Positions 1 through 8,371 of a DNA stretch of 42,962 nt are shown piece after piece (the stretch's first letter is position 1; every line of letters begins with the position of its first letter). A model generated the notes under the pieces. The model had not been told where the DNA came from. It worked only from the letters and a program-made list of their open reading frames with translations, and did not search any database. This DNA is from Pontibacter harenae (GTDB lineage Bacteria; Bacteroidota; Bacteroidia; Cytophagales; Hymenobacteraceae), in the NCBI RefSeq assembly GCF_020907245.1, contig NZ_JAJJWH010000037.1, forward strand, positions 457 to 43,418. The letters are read 5' to 3'. A program made the translations under genes and the position numbers.

Positions 1-41
1 GTTTGTTTCTGTTTTCTCTAACTCTGTGTGTTAAAGTGATG

Positions 42-72
42 CAAAGGTATGTGCTTAAATTTAATTCTGCAA
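42..72 (-). promoter_or_regulatory. Leftward TAnnTTTG promoter for a gene off the left edge
   Basis: On the minus strand TACCTTTG (42-49) matches the Bacteroidota -7 consensus TAnnTTTG. A TTG (70-72) lies exactly 20 bp upstream, in the usual -33 spacing. No minus-strand gene starts inside the window here, so it would serve a gene to the left that is divergent from accA. The match is seen directly; activity is inferred. Confidence 0.45.
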
Positions 73-112
73 TACACAAGCATCTTTTTTCACCTATATT
101 TTGATGCTTCAT

Positions 113-133
113 TTGTAAATGCTTCATTTACAA
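113..133. promoter_or_regulatory. Operator-like palindrome upstream of accA
   Basis: This is a perfect 9-bp inverted repeat, TTGTAAATG and CATTTACAA, separated by CTT. It overlaps a direct repeat of ATGCTTCATTT (104-114 and 119-129). It lies between the leftward promoter at 42-72 and the accA start at 225. No T-tract follows, so it resembles a dimeric regulator site more than a terminator. The regulator is unknown. Confidence 0.4.
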
Positions 134-195
134 TCTGATTAATTTTAAGTACTGCATATTTTTTTTTCTACAGTACATGCTTTTCCAGAAACTGT

Positions 196-203
196 TAAAT
201 TTG
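196..203 (+). promoter_or_regulatory. Candidate -7 box for accA
   Basis: TAAATTTG matches TAnnTTTG and would place the transcript start about 15 nt before the accA ATG. No clear TTTG -33 element lies 19-21 bp upstream, so the call is weak. Confidence 0.3.
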
Positions 204-224
204 TAGCCAAACCACCGATTAGAT

Positions 225-1175
225 ATGCTTTTAGATTTCGAACAGCCAATTGCTGCCTTAGAGGGCAAACTGCAGGAAATGAAAAATCTGGCCAATGAAA
301 GCCAGGTAGATGTGTCGGAGGCAGTAAAGGCACTAGAGGAAAAAATAAAGAACCTGAAAAAGGAGACCTATGCTAACCTTACCCGTTGGCAGCGTGTGCA
401 GCTATCTCGCCACCCGCAAAGGCCTTATACCTTAGACTACATTGAAAACATTGCTGAGAAGTTTGTTGAACTGCATGGCGATCGTACAGTAAGCGATGAT
501 AAAGCCATGGTTGGTGGCTTTGGTGAGATTGAAGGACGCAGCATCATGTTTATTGGTCAGCAGAAAGGTCGTAATACAAAACAGCGCCAGGTGCGCAATT
601 TTGGTATGGCAAACCCAGAAGGTTACCGTAAGGCGCTTCGCCTGATGAAAATGGCTGACAAGTTCGGAAAACCCATTGTTACATTTATTGACACTCCAGG
701 AGCTTTTCCAGGCTTAGAGGCAGAAGAACGAGGGCAGGGTGAAGCCATTGCCCGTAACCTTAAAGAAATGTTCATGCTGAAGGTCCCTGTTATCTGCATT
801 ATCATAGGAGAGGGAGCGTCAGGAGGAGCTTTGGGTATTGCCATTGGAGACCGTGTGATGATGCTGGAGAACACCTGGTATTCCGTTATTTCGCCTGAAT
901 CTTGCTCATCCATATTATGGCGCAGCTGGGACTACAAAGAACAGGCAGCGGAAGCATTAAAATTAACTGCAAAAGATATGTTGCAGAACAAACTGATTGA
1001 TGGGATCATCAAAGAACCACTTGGTGGAGCGCACACAGAGCCTCAGAAAATGATGAGCATCATGAAAAAGGAAATCATTAAGCTACTAGACGAACTGGAA
1101 GGTATAGATGCCGAAGAGCGCATCATGCAGCGCATCGACAAGTTCTCTAACATGGGAGTCGTGCTTGAAAGTTAA
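225..1175 (+). CDS. accA: Acetyl-CoA carboxylase carboxyltransferase subunit alpha
   Basis: This is the alpha subunit of the carboxyltransferase half of acetyl-CoA carboxylase. With AccD it moves the carboxyl group from biotinylated AccB to acetyl-CoA to make malonyl-CoA, the first committed step of fatty acid synthesis in the cytoplasm. The 316 residues match the family length of about 315-320. The N-terminus [16 protein letters not shown] is typical of the family. The core contains [17 protein letters not shown] and the glycine-rich [17 protein letters not shown] stretch, followed by [15 protein letters not shown]. The gene stands alone on the plus strand, with a hairpin terminator 37 bp after the stop and an unusual palindrome upstream. 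The start is supported by homology at residue 1. Identification is secure. Confidence 0.97.
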   Translation: MLLDFEQPIAALEGKLQEMKNLANESQVDVSEAVKALEEKIKNLKKETYANLTRWQRVQLSRHPQRPYTLDYIENIAEKFVELHGDRTVSDDKAMVGGFGEIEGRSIMFIGQQKGRNTKQRQVRNFGMANPEGYRKALRLMKMADKFGKPIVTFIDTPGAFPGLEAEERGQGEAIARNLKEMFMLKVPVICIIIGEGASGGALGIAIGDRVMMLENTWYSVISPESCSSILWRSWDYKEQAAEALKLTAKDMLQNKLIDGIIKEPLGGAHTEPQKMMSIMKKEIIKLLDELEGIDAEERIMQRIDKFSNMGVVLES

Positions 1176-1211
1176 AAAGTTATAAATTTAGAAAGTTACA
1201 AAGTGACGGGG

Positions 1212-1245
1212 GAGACAGTATAGCGCAGGCTTTGCTGTCTCTTTT
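1212..1245 (+). terminator. Candidate intrinsic terminator of accA
   Basis: Arms GAGACAG (1212-1218) and CTGTCTC (1235-1241) are followed by TTTT. The hairpin lies 37 bp after the accA stop. The 16-nt loop is long, so efficiency is uncertain. Confidence 0.5.
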
Positions 1246-1353
1246 CGTTTATCATTATAAGAAGCTTTGAAAAAGCTTAAACCCCAAACTTCAAATAAAG
1301 TATAACTCTCTAAATCTTTAACTCTTAAACTCTAAAATTCTCAAACTCAGAAC

Positions 1354-2196
1354 ATGCAGCTACACGTAATAGACACAGGATTTTTTAAATTAGACGGTGG
1401 GGCTATGTTTGGTGTAGTGCCGAAAGCGCTTTGGCAACGAACAAATCCCGCCGATGAGAATAATCTGTGCACGTGGGCCATGCGCTGTTTATTAGTAGAA
1501 GACGGAGATAGGCTGATCTTGATTGACAATGGCATTGGTGATAAGCAGGATGCAAAGTTTTTCAGCCACTATTACCTTCATGGCGATGCCACTTTGATTG
1601 GCTCGCTGCGTAAGGCAGGTTTTGCCCCTGAAGATATAACAGATGTTTTCCTGACTCACCTGCATTTTGATCATTGCGGCGGTGGTGTTAAGTACAAAAA
1701 TAGTGACGGTGCACTTGAACTGGTATTCCCCAATGCTACCTATTGGTCTAATGCCGATCATTGGAAATGGGCCACGGAGCCTAATGCCAGAGAAAAGGCT
1801 TCTTTCTTAAAAGAAAATATTTTGCCGATGCAGGAGAGTGGGCATCTAAAATTTGTAGATCCGACAAAACCGTCGCCATTTCCGCAGTTTGATATATTTT
1901 ATGCGGATGGCCATACAGATAAAATGATGGTGCCGCTTATTCCTTACAAAGGAAAAAAACTAGCTTATATGGCAGATTTGCTGCCTTCTGTGGGCCACAT
2001 ACCCTTGCCTTATGTAATGGGATATGACACGCGCCCCTTATTAACGCTTGAGGAAAAGGCAAAATTTTTGACTACGGCTGCCGATGATGAATATGTTCTT
2101 TTTCTGGAGCACGACGCAGCCAACGAATGTTGTACGCTACAACAGACAGAAAAAGGCGTGCGTTTAGCAGACACCTTTAGCCTTAGTGAACTCTAA
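1354..2196 (+). CDS. MBL-fold metallo-hydrolase
   Basis: This is a metallo-beta-lactamase superfamily hydrolase of 280 residues. The zinc-binding HxHxDH signature is at residues 101-110 (THLHFDHCGG, with H102, H104, D106 and H107). A later histidine in YADGHTDKM and an aspartate in AYMADLLPS supply further ligands. The layout resembles the AiiA/YtnP-type lactonase-like subfamily, but the substrate cannot be read from sequence. There is no signal peptide, so it should be cytoplasmic. The stop overlaps the start of the patatin-like gene (TAATG), so the two are very likely co-translated and may act in the same lipid or ester metabolism. The enzyme class is confident; calling it a quorum-quenching lactonase would be speculation. 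Confidence 0.88.
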   Translation: MQLHVIDTGFFKLDGGAMFGVVPKALWQRTNPADENNLCTWAMRCLLVEDGDRLILIDNGIGDKQDAKFFSHYYLHGDATLIGSLRKAGFAPEDITDVFLTHLHFDHCGGGVKYKNSDGALELVFPNATYWSNADHWKWATEPNAREKASFLKENILPMQESGHLKFVDPTKPSPFPQFDIFYADGHTDKMMVPLIPYKGKKLAYMADLLPSVGHIPLPYVMGYDTRPLLTLEEKAKFLTTAADDEYVLFLEHDAANECCTLQQTEKGVRLADTFSLSEL

Positions 2197-2960
2197 TGAG
2201 GTTAGGTTTAGCGCTTTCTGGAGGCGGTGCCAGGGGAATAGCACATTTGGGTGTATTGAAGGCACTAGGTGAGATTGGTATTGAAATAGACGTTATATCA
2301 GGAGTTAGTTCGGGTGCCATAGCTGGAGTGTTTTACGCTGCGGGTTATTCACCAGATGATATCCTGAAGCTTATAAAGGAGTTAAGTGTTTTCCAGATTT
2401 TGCGGCCAGCATTAGGAAAGCGAGGGCTACTTCATCTTGACGAGGTAGAAAAGTTATTTAACAAATATCTAGGTGCAAATCTGCTGTTCGAAGATCTTCG
2501 GATACCTGTTGTAGTAAATGCCACTGCCATGAACGAGGGTATAACGGTATACTTTTCATCAGGTAAAGTTATCAAACCTCTTCTTGCCACAACAGCTGTG
2601 CCCATCCTTTATAAACCTATTGCCTATGAGGGGAAGTTGCTAAACGATGGAGGCCTGCTTAACAACCTCCCTATTGACCCCATCCAGCACGATTGTGACG
2701 CTATCATAGGTGTGCATGTTAACCCTATAGATCACCAGGCAAACGTTACCACCCTCCGAGGGATGATCGAACGCACCGTTATGCTAGCTATCAACAACAA
2801 TGTGAAGCTGCGTCTGCATTTATGCGATATATTATTAGAGCCTCAAGAACTGAAGGGATATCGCCTCACCAGTTTCCGAAAAGCAGACGAAATTTTTGAT
2901 ATTGGTTACCGCTACACATTGCAAATGAAAAAACACCTGCTCAAGTTAACAGAACGGTAA
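2196..2960 (+). CDS. Patatin-like phospholipase family protein
   Basis: This is a serine acyl hydrolase of the patatin/RssA type, 254 residues. The oxyanion hole GGGARG is at residues 9-14. The nucleophile elbow GVSSG is at 36-40 with Ser38, and the catalytic Asp is in DGG at 151-153, giving the Ser-Asp dyad expected of patatins. It has no signal peptide and no added beta-barrel, so it is the short RssA-like cytoplasmic or membrane-peripheral form rather than the long secreted form of many Bacteroidota. Its ATG shares a base with the stop of the upstream MBL gene. The lipid substrate is unknown. Confidence 0.9.
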   Translation: MRLGLALSGGGARGIAHLGVLKALGEIGIEIDVISGVSSGAIAGVFYAAGYSPDDILKLIKELSVFQILRPALGKRGLLHLDEVEKLFNKYLGANLLFEDLRIPVVVNATAMNEGITVYFSSGKVIKPLLATTAVPILYKPIAYEGKLLNDGGLLNNLPIDPIQHDCDAIIGVHVNPIDHQANVTTLRGMIERTVMLAINNNVKLRLHLCDILLEPQELKGYRLTSFRKADEIFDIGYRYTLQMKKHLLKLTER

Positions 2961-3217
2961 GGAGAGAAGAACTTAAGTAAAGGGACATAAGACTTTTTAT
3001 TGAAGATGGAGCTGATTTTCAGCATATTTAAAAGCACGATGCGCTTGCCTCTAAGTAGAAATAATATTGTCTCCTTACTTACCACTTTTTAAACAGCTCA
3101 TTTTTGTCGTTACTCTTTTTCATTGCCTAATTTCGGTTGTTACCTGTGTCTCTAGAAATAAAGGATAACATTCCGCTTGCGCCTTCACGTATGCTAAAGG
3201 AAAAATTTTATTTTTCT

Positions 3218-3839
3218 ATGAAGTATATTTTTCTTGTTATATTACTTTTACCAACAATTCTTTTTGCACAGGAAAACACCAGTCATCTTATAAATGCCAA
3301 AGTAAAGCAGGGCTCCATTTTAGTAGGAGGTAACGTTAGTGGTTCTTTGTATAAGTACCGCGATGAAATCAGTTCTGCTGATGAAACATTTGAAGGCACA
3401 AACATAGTAGCTCTAGCTCGAGCCAAAGGAGGCTATTTTTTTTCCATGATTTTGCCGTAGGCTTAGATATTTCTTTAAGCCATGAAAGTAACAGAAACAG
3501 AACAGTAGAAGACTTATCTCCTAGAAGGGAAACCTATCTGCTTGCTGGGCCCTTTGCACGGTACTATTTAGACAATGGCATATTCGGAGAGGTTTCAGTG
3601 GGTTTAGGCTTACTAGACTTCTCTATGGGCTCTAACAGTAATTTATGGGAGACTTCTTTCGGTGTGGGCTATGCGCTTTTCATCAATGAAAAATTGCTAT
3701 AGAACCGATGCTTAATTTTAGATATTACAGCGAAGTAAGCGGAGATGACAAATATTCTTCATTTGGACCTACGCTTGGTATTGGTGTACAGGCATACCTA
3801 CTGCGTAAGAAGGCTAAAGTCATAAAAGTAGGTTTATAA
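3218..3839 (+). pseudogene. Outer-membrane beta-barrel protein, broken by two frameshifts
   Basis: The reading begins MKYIFLVILLLPTILFAQE, a clear signal peptide, then runs into GSILVGGNVSGSLYKYRDE. The frame is lost at a run of eight T (3436-3443). Adding one T restores the barrel-like text HDFAVGLDISLSHES through FGVGYALFINEK. A second break is at five A (3689-3693). Adding one A gives IAIEPMLNFRYYSEVSG and a C-terminus AYLLRKKAKVIKVGL ending at TAA 3837-3839. The repaired product is about 207 residues with alternating aromatic/polar beta-strands, like the small porin/OmpW-like barrels of Bacteroidota. Both lesions are one-base contractions in homopolymers, so sequencing error is a real alternative to true decay. 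Confidence 0.7.
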
Positions 3840-3908
3840 ACAGCAGAATTTATCTAATATTTCCTTTATTTTGCTGAAGCAAATTAACTCTTGATACAAG
3901 TCTGACTA

Positions 3909-4460
3909 ATGCTCGGAAAAATTTTAGCAAAACTAATTTTTAAAGCTGCTGGCTGGAAGTTAGTAGGAAACTTAACACCAGAAAACCGCCGCTGCGTAAT
4001 GACAGCTGCTCCTCACACTAGTAACTGGGACTTCATTTATGCCCGTGCTGCTTTTTATCTAATGGACGCTCCTATACGGTTTACGATCAAGAAGGAGTTT
4101 ATGGGCTTTCCCTTTGGAGGACTTCTTAAAAAGATGGGTGCATTACCGATAGACCGTTCTAGGAATACAAAGATGGTAGATGCTATGGTTAGAATTTTTA
4201 AAGAACACCCTGAAGATATTTGTGTCATGGTGACTCCAGAGGGTACTAGAAAATACCAACCCAGGTGGCGCAAAGGATTCTACTACGTTGCTTTAGGAGC
4301 AGGCGTCCCTATCGTGCTTGGCTACCTTGACTATAAAAAGAAGGAGGCTGGTGTAGGCCCAACTATCTACCCAACAGGAGACGTAGAAGCTGACATCGAA
4401 AAAATTAAAGCCTTTTACCGTACTAAAACTGCCAAGTTCCCTGAGAACGGGGTGAGGTAA
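3909..4460 (+). CDS. 1-acyl-sn-glycerol-3-phosphate acyltransferase family protein (PlsC-like)
   Basis: This is a lysophospholipid acyltransferase-superfamily protein of 183 residues. The catalytic HX4D motif is HTSNWD at residues 36-41. The phosphate-binding motif is PEGTR at 110-114, preceded by GALPIDRSRNTK around 77-88. It is shorter than PlsC proper (about 240) and lacks the usual long N-terminal membrane helices, so it is probably a peripheral inner-membrane enzyme acylating a lysophosphatidate-like acceptor. The exact acceptor is not evident. It is monocistronic, with a strong bidirectional terminator about 130 bp downstream shared with smc. Confidence 0.85.
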   Translation: MLGKILAKLIFKAAGWKLVGNLTPENRRCVMTAAPHTSNWDFIYARAAFYLMDAPIRFTIKKEFMGFPFGGLLKKMGALPIDRSRNTKMVDAMVRIFKEHPEDICVMVTPEGTRKYQPRWRKGFYYVALGAGVPIVLGYLDYKKKEAGVGPTIYPTGDVEADIEKIKAFYRTKTAKFPENGVR

Positions 4461-4474
4461 AGAAGTTTTTAAAA

Positions 4475-4521
4475 GAATTACGAATTACGAATTACGAATT
4501 ACGAATTACGAATTACGAATT
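4475..4521 (+). repeat. (GAATTAC)n heptanucleotide tandem repeat
   Basis: There are six perfect copies of GAATTAC (4475-4516) plus GAATT (4517-4521). The array starts 15 bp after the acyltransferase stop codon and precedes the shared terminator. Copy-number variation by slippage would be expected. Confidence 0.95.
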
Positions 4522-4589
4522 TTCAGCCTTAGATACTTTACACTAGCTTTAGCGATGTATCAATGGCTCAGGGAGTACCATAAAAATTG

Positions 4590-4628
4590 AGAGGCCGCAG
4601 CTATACTTGATAGCAGCGGCCTCTTTGT
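4590..4628. terminator. Bidirectional terminator between the acyltransferase gene and smc
   Basis: A 9-bp GC-rich stem, AGAGGCCGC (4590-4598) with GCGGCCTCT (4616-4624), is extended past a one-base A/A mismatch by GCTAT/ATAGC around a 5-nt loop. T-rich sequence follows on both strands (TTTGTTTT on plus, TCAATTTTTA on minus), so it can end both convergent transcripts. Confidence 0.85.
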
Positions 4629-4686
4629 TTTATACTTTTTAAATTTCTAACTTTTTAACTCTCAAAACCTCTAACTCCTCAACTTT

Positions 4687-7600
4687 CTACGCAATTTGCC
4701 TTAAATCAACTGGTATCACTCTCGAAATACCAGCTTCAATCATAGTGATGCCATACATCACGTCGGTGGAGGCCATAGTGCGTTTGTTGTGCGTAACCAC
4801 GATGAACTGCGAACCACTAGAGAAGGTGCGGATAATGTTGTTGAATTTGTCGATGTTGGCATCGTCCAACGGGGCATCCACCTCATCGAAAATACAGAAC
4901 GGCGCTGGCTTGAGCAGGTATATAGCGAACAGCAAAGAAATAGCCGTTAACGTTTTCTCGCCACCAGAAAGCTGGTTGATCGTTAACGGACGCTTGCCTT
5001 TTGGTTGCGCCATAATTTCAATCTTAGAGTCCAGCGGGTTCTTCGGGTCAGAGATAACTAGATCGCAATTATCTTCGTCTGTGAACAGGCTGCGGAACAC
5101 ACGCTTGAAGTTGTCTTTTATCTGGTTGAAGGCATCCGTAAATTTCTCCTTAGCCACCGTATCAATTTCAATGATGGTGTCGATGAGTGAATTTTTGGCA
5201 TTTACCAGGTCGTCGCGCTGCTCGGTGATGAACTTGTTGCGTTCTTCAATTTCTGTATAAGCCTCAGCGGCCATAGCATTAACAGGGCCCATTTTATCTA
5301 AAGCCGATTTAGCTTCAGCTATACGCTTCGACAATTCCTCGTTAGAAAGTTCAATTAAAAGCGGCTCGTTCTCCACAGGAGGGGCAGAGGCAAAATCCTC
5401 TTCAGAGATATTGAACTCAGCAGCCAAACGTTCCTGCACCGACACAAGCTTGATATGAATATCATTTTTTGTCTGCTGCATGCGCATGAGCAGTTCATCA
5501 GAGTTCTGGCGCTTACGCTGTAGCTCCCGTATTGTCTTTTCTTTCTCGTCCAAATCGCCGCGCAACGTGAAGTACTGCTTCTCAAAGTCCTCCAGCTCAT
5601 AGCCAAACTCCTTACGAGCTTCGGTCATAGACTCCACTATAGCTTCGTGCTCTTCTATAAAAGTATTGGCTTGGGTAATTTCCTCATCAGCTTTAGTCAG
5701 TTCCTGCTTCAGTCCTTCGATGCGCTCCTGGTTTGTCTCAACTGTTTTCTGCTTATAGCTGATTTCCTGCTGTAAACTGGCGAAGCGGTTCTTGAGTTGG
5801 TGAAACTGTATGTTCTCCTGGTTATACCTACCCGAGATAACAGCAATCTGCTCCTGCTGCTGTTCTATTTGCGAAACATACACCTGCAATTCTTCTTCCA
5901 ACCGTTTCAATTCCTTTTGGTCAGCTTCTGCCTGCGGCGATACTTCCAGGCTCTGCTCGCGCAGTTCCTGCAAACGCTCCTGCAGTTCTTCCTTCTTCTG
6001 GTCGAAGTTGCGCAGGTTTTGCTGGTGCTGCTCATGCTTGATGCGCACCGTCAATAAATCCTGCTGTTGCTTGGCTACTTCTTTCTCCAGTTGCTTTATA
6101 ACATCTTTCTGAGATTCGGCTTTATAGTTGAGCAGGATCTGGTTTTGTGTATTGATGCGACTCTGCAGCAGATCTGCCTGGTGCGTCAGTTCTTCCACTT
6201 CTTTCTCCAACTGCTCCAGGTTCTGCTTACGGCCTAAGCGGTTTCCATCAAACAAACCAGTAGATCCACCTGATAAACTCAGCGGCTTTTTAATAGCCGA
6301 TCCGTCCTTTAAGATGATGGTTCTGTAATCTTCGGAAGAAAAGTCCTCTTCGGTATCTTCGCTGATGTACACGTTGTTGAGCATGTACTTAAGAAGGCTA
6401 CCATACTTTTTATCTGCTGAAACAACCTCATAGGCAGCTACTAATTTGCCATCATTAAAAGTGGCCGTCGGCTCCAGTTCCTCAATCTCGGAAAGTATGA
6501 TAAAGTTCGCGCGGCCCTTATTTTCACGCTTCAATAAACCGATAGCATCTACAGCATCCTGCAGTGTATCAACCACAAAGAAGTTCATGTAAGGCTCGAG
6601 GTAACTCTCTATAAGTCCCTTGTAATCAGCTTTAGGTGCGATAATGTCGGAAAGGAGAGGGGCAGGCTTTTCCCAGCTGTCCGTCTGGCAAAGAAACTTG
6701 ATGGCCTCTGGGAAACCTTCCATGTTCTCCATCAGCGATTTAGTCAGGTTGTATTGGTTTTGCTTCGAATCGAGTGTACGGTTCAGGTCTACCAACTGCT
6801 CTTTCAGAGCCTCTATATCGCCTTCCGTTTTCTCTATACCTTGCAGCAACGTTTCTTCTTTTGCCTGCAGGCGCACCATTTCATAAGTTTTTTCTTCTAA
6901 AATTTCTTGTGCCTCCTGTAGTTGCTCCTGCAAAATACGGCCGTCTTCATCGGCATTCAGTTGCTGCTGGTGCAGTCGCTCCAGCTCGGTATTAATACTT
7001 TGTATCTGCACCTGGCCAATCTCCAACGATTTGCTCAGCTGGAAAACGGCGTTCTGCTTTTCTTTCTGCTGTTGCGTCAGGTCCTGGAAAGCCTCCTGTA
7101 GCGTTTGCTTTTGCTCATTAGCCTCCTGCAGTTGCTCTTTCAGGTCGTTTACCTGTTCTTCGGCCTCTGCAAACTTGTCCTGTACTTCCACGAGCTCATC
7201 GCGCAGCTCTAGTATACTTTCCTGTGTGTGCTCCAGGTTAGCATTGTCCTGGCTGATTTGCTGGCGAAGCTGCTGTATGCGCTCCTTCAGGAACATGCTG
7301 CGCTCAGATTTCAGCTTGATGTCGTTCTCTAGTTGGCGCAGTTTCGCCGTCTGGATCTGCATCGTTTTCTGCATCTCACCCAACTGCACCTGTGCTAGGT
7401 TCAGTTCTTCCTTCTGGTCAGCTATAGCTTCTTCGGCTTCTGTAACGGCGGCAACATAGCTTTCTTTCAGGCTAGATTCCTGCTTTACGTCCTGCTCTAA
7501 TCGTTCCAGTGAGTTCTGGTACTGCGATATATTCCGACGGGCATACTCCAAGCTGTGCTTCTTATACTCATCCTTTAAGTTGAAGTACTTAATAGCCTGT

Positions 7601-8229
7601 TTTGCCTGCCGTTCCAGGGTTTTCATATTCTTGCCGATCTCGAACAGCACATCTTCCACGCGCTCCAGGTCGGCATCGGTTTCTTCGAGTTTCTTCAGCG
7701 TCTGCTTTTTGCGCACACGGAATTTAGAGATACCAGCGGCTTCTTCAAACAGCAAACGACGAGAATTTTCCTTGTCGTTCAGAATCTCGTCCACCATCTT
7801 CAGCTCGATGATGGCGTAGCTGTCGGAGCCGATACCTGTATCCAGGAAAAGTTCGTTAATATCTTTGAGGCGACAAACAACACCGTTCAGCATATATTCG
7901 CTGTCTCCGTTGCGGTAGTATTTACGGGTAACCGTTACCTGTGAGTATTCTGTAGGCAGTACGCCTCGGTTGTTATCGAAGGTGATAGACACCTCCGCCA
8001 TTTGTACTGGTTTTCGGGTTTTGGAGCCGTTAAAAATTACGTTCTCCATCTTATCGGAGCGGAGATTACGTGTTTTCTGCTCGCCTAACACCCAGCGGAT
8101 GGCATCCACGATATTAGACTTGCCGCAACCGTTTGGCCCTACAATGCCCGTGATACCTTCATCGAAGTTGATAACCACGCGGTCACCAAAACTCTTAAAT
8201 CCTTTGATCTCTAATTTTGAAACTTGCAT
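4687..8229 (-). CDS. smc: Chromosome segregation protein SMC
   Basis: This is the SMC ATPase of the bacterial condensin SMC-ScpAB, which organises and segregates the chromosome. The 1180 residues match the family. The N-terminal head begins MQVSKLEIKGFKSFGD, with Walker A GPNGCGKS at residues 31-38. Long Q/E-rich coiled coils run from about 170 to 500 and again from about 670 to 1000. The hinge domain between them lies around 500-660. The C-terminal head carries the signature LSGGEKTLTA and Walker B FCIFDEVDAPLDDAN, and ends in a D-loop/H-loop region with VVTHNKRTM. It is divergent from the small membrane protein at 8372. The many ORFs antisense to it arise from the coiled-coil codon bias and are not genes. 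Confidence 0.98.
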   Translation of the reverse strand: MQVSKLEIKGFKSFGDRVVINFDEGITGIVGPNGCGKSNIVDAIRWVLGEQKTRNLRSDKMENVIFNGSKTRKPVQMAEVSITFDNNRGVLPTEYSQVTVTRKYYRNGDSEYMLNGVVCRLKDINELFLDTGIGSDSYAIIELKMVDEILNDKENSRRLLFEEAAGISKFRVRKKQTLKKLEETDADLERVEDVLFEIGKNMKTLERQAKQAIKYFNLKDEYKKHSLEYARRNISQYQNSLERLEQDVKQESSLKESYVAAVTEAEEAIADQKEELNLAQVQLGEMQKTMQIQTAKLRQLENDIKLKSERSMFLKERIQQLRQQISQDNANLEHTQESILELRDELVEVQDKFAEAEEQVNDLKEQLQEANEQKQTLQEAFQDLTQQQKEKQNAVFQLSKSLEIGQVQIQSINTELERLHQQQLNADEDGRILQEQLQEAQEILEEKTYEMVRLQAKEETLLQGIEKTEGDIEALKEQLVDLNRTLDSKQNQYNLTKSLMENMEGFPEAIKFLCQTDSWEKPAPLLSDIIAPKADYKGLIESYLEPYMNFFVVDTLQDAVDAIGLLKRENKGRANFIILSEIEELEPTATFNDGKLVAAYEVVSADKKYGSLLKYMLNNVYISEDTEEDFSSEDYRTIILKDGSAIKKPLSLSGGSTGLFDGNRLGRKQNLEQLEKEVEELTHQADLLQSRINTQNQILLNYKAESQKDVIKQLEKEVAKQQQDLLTVRIKHEQHQQNLRNFDQKKEELQERLQELREQSLEVSPQAEADQKELKRLEEELQVYVSQIEQQQEQIAVISGRYNQENIQFHQLKNRFASLQQEISYKQKTVETNQERIEGLKQELTKADEEITQANTFIEEHEAIVESMTEARKEFGYELEDFEKQYFTLRGDLDEKEKTIRELQRKRQNSDELLMRMQQTKNDIHIKLVSVQERLAAEFNISEEDFASAPPVENEPLLIELSNEELSKRIAEAKSALDKMGPVNAMAAEAYTEIEERNKFITEQRDDLVNAKNSLIDTIIEIDTVAKEKFTDAFNQIKDNFKRVFRSLFTDEDNCDLVISDPKNPLDSKIEIMAQPKGKRPLTINQLSGGEKTLTAISLLFAIYLLKPAPFCIFDEVDAPLDDANIDKFNNIIRTFSSGSQFIVVTHNKRTMASTDVMYGITMIEAGISRVIPVDLRQIA

Positions 8230-8260
8230 TCAATTCTGCCGAAAAACCTCAAACTAAACT

Positions 8261-8268
8261 CAAAAATA
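8261..8268 (-). promoter_or_regulatory. Candidate -7 box for smc
   Basis: TATTTTTG on the minus strand fits TAnnTTTG and lies 31 bp before the smc ATG. The only nearby TTG (-33 candidate) has a 23-bp spacer, so support is partial. Confidence 0.35.
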
Positions 8269-8346
8269 AGCGAATTTCCGTTACCATAGCACAAGGAGCC
8301 TGTATAATTATGGATGATTGTTTATTAATCTAGCGCTATATTTTTC

Positions 8347-8354
8347 TATATTTG
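8347..8354 (+). promoter_or_regulatory. Candidate -7 box for the gene at 8372
   Basis: TATATTTG matches TAnnTTTG, 17 bp before the ATG at 8372. The -33 region is not clear (TTTA with a 22-bp spacer). Confidence 0.4.
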
Positions 8355-8371
8355 ACTAAAGTCATGAAGCT

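Noticed and set aside
3137..3217. TTG-started extension of the outer-membrane barrel gene
   Set aside because: It would place 27 residues before a clear signal peptide beginning at ATG 3218.
4475..4521. CRISPR-like array
   Set aside because: The 7-bp unit is repeated head to tail without spacers, so it is a simple tandem repeat.
5797..7459. Several plus-strand ORFs inside smc, up to 142 codons
   Set aside because: They are antisense to SMC coiled coils. The Ser/Cys/Phe-rich products reflect reversed Glu/Gln/Leu codons and show no domain.
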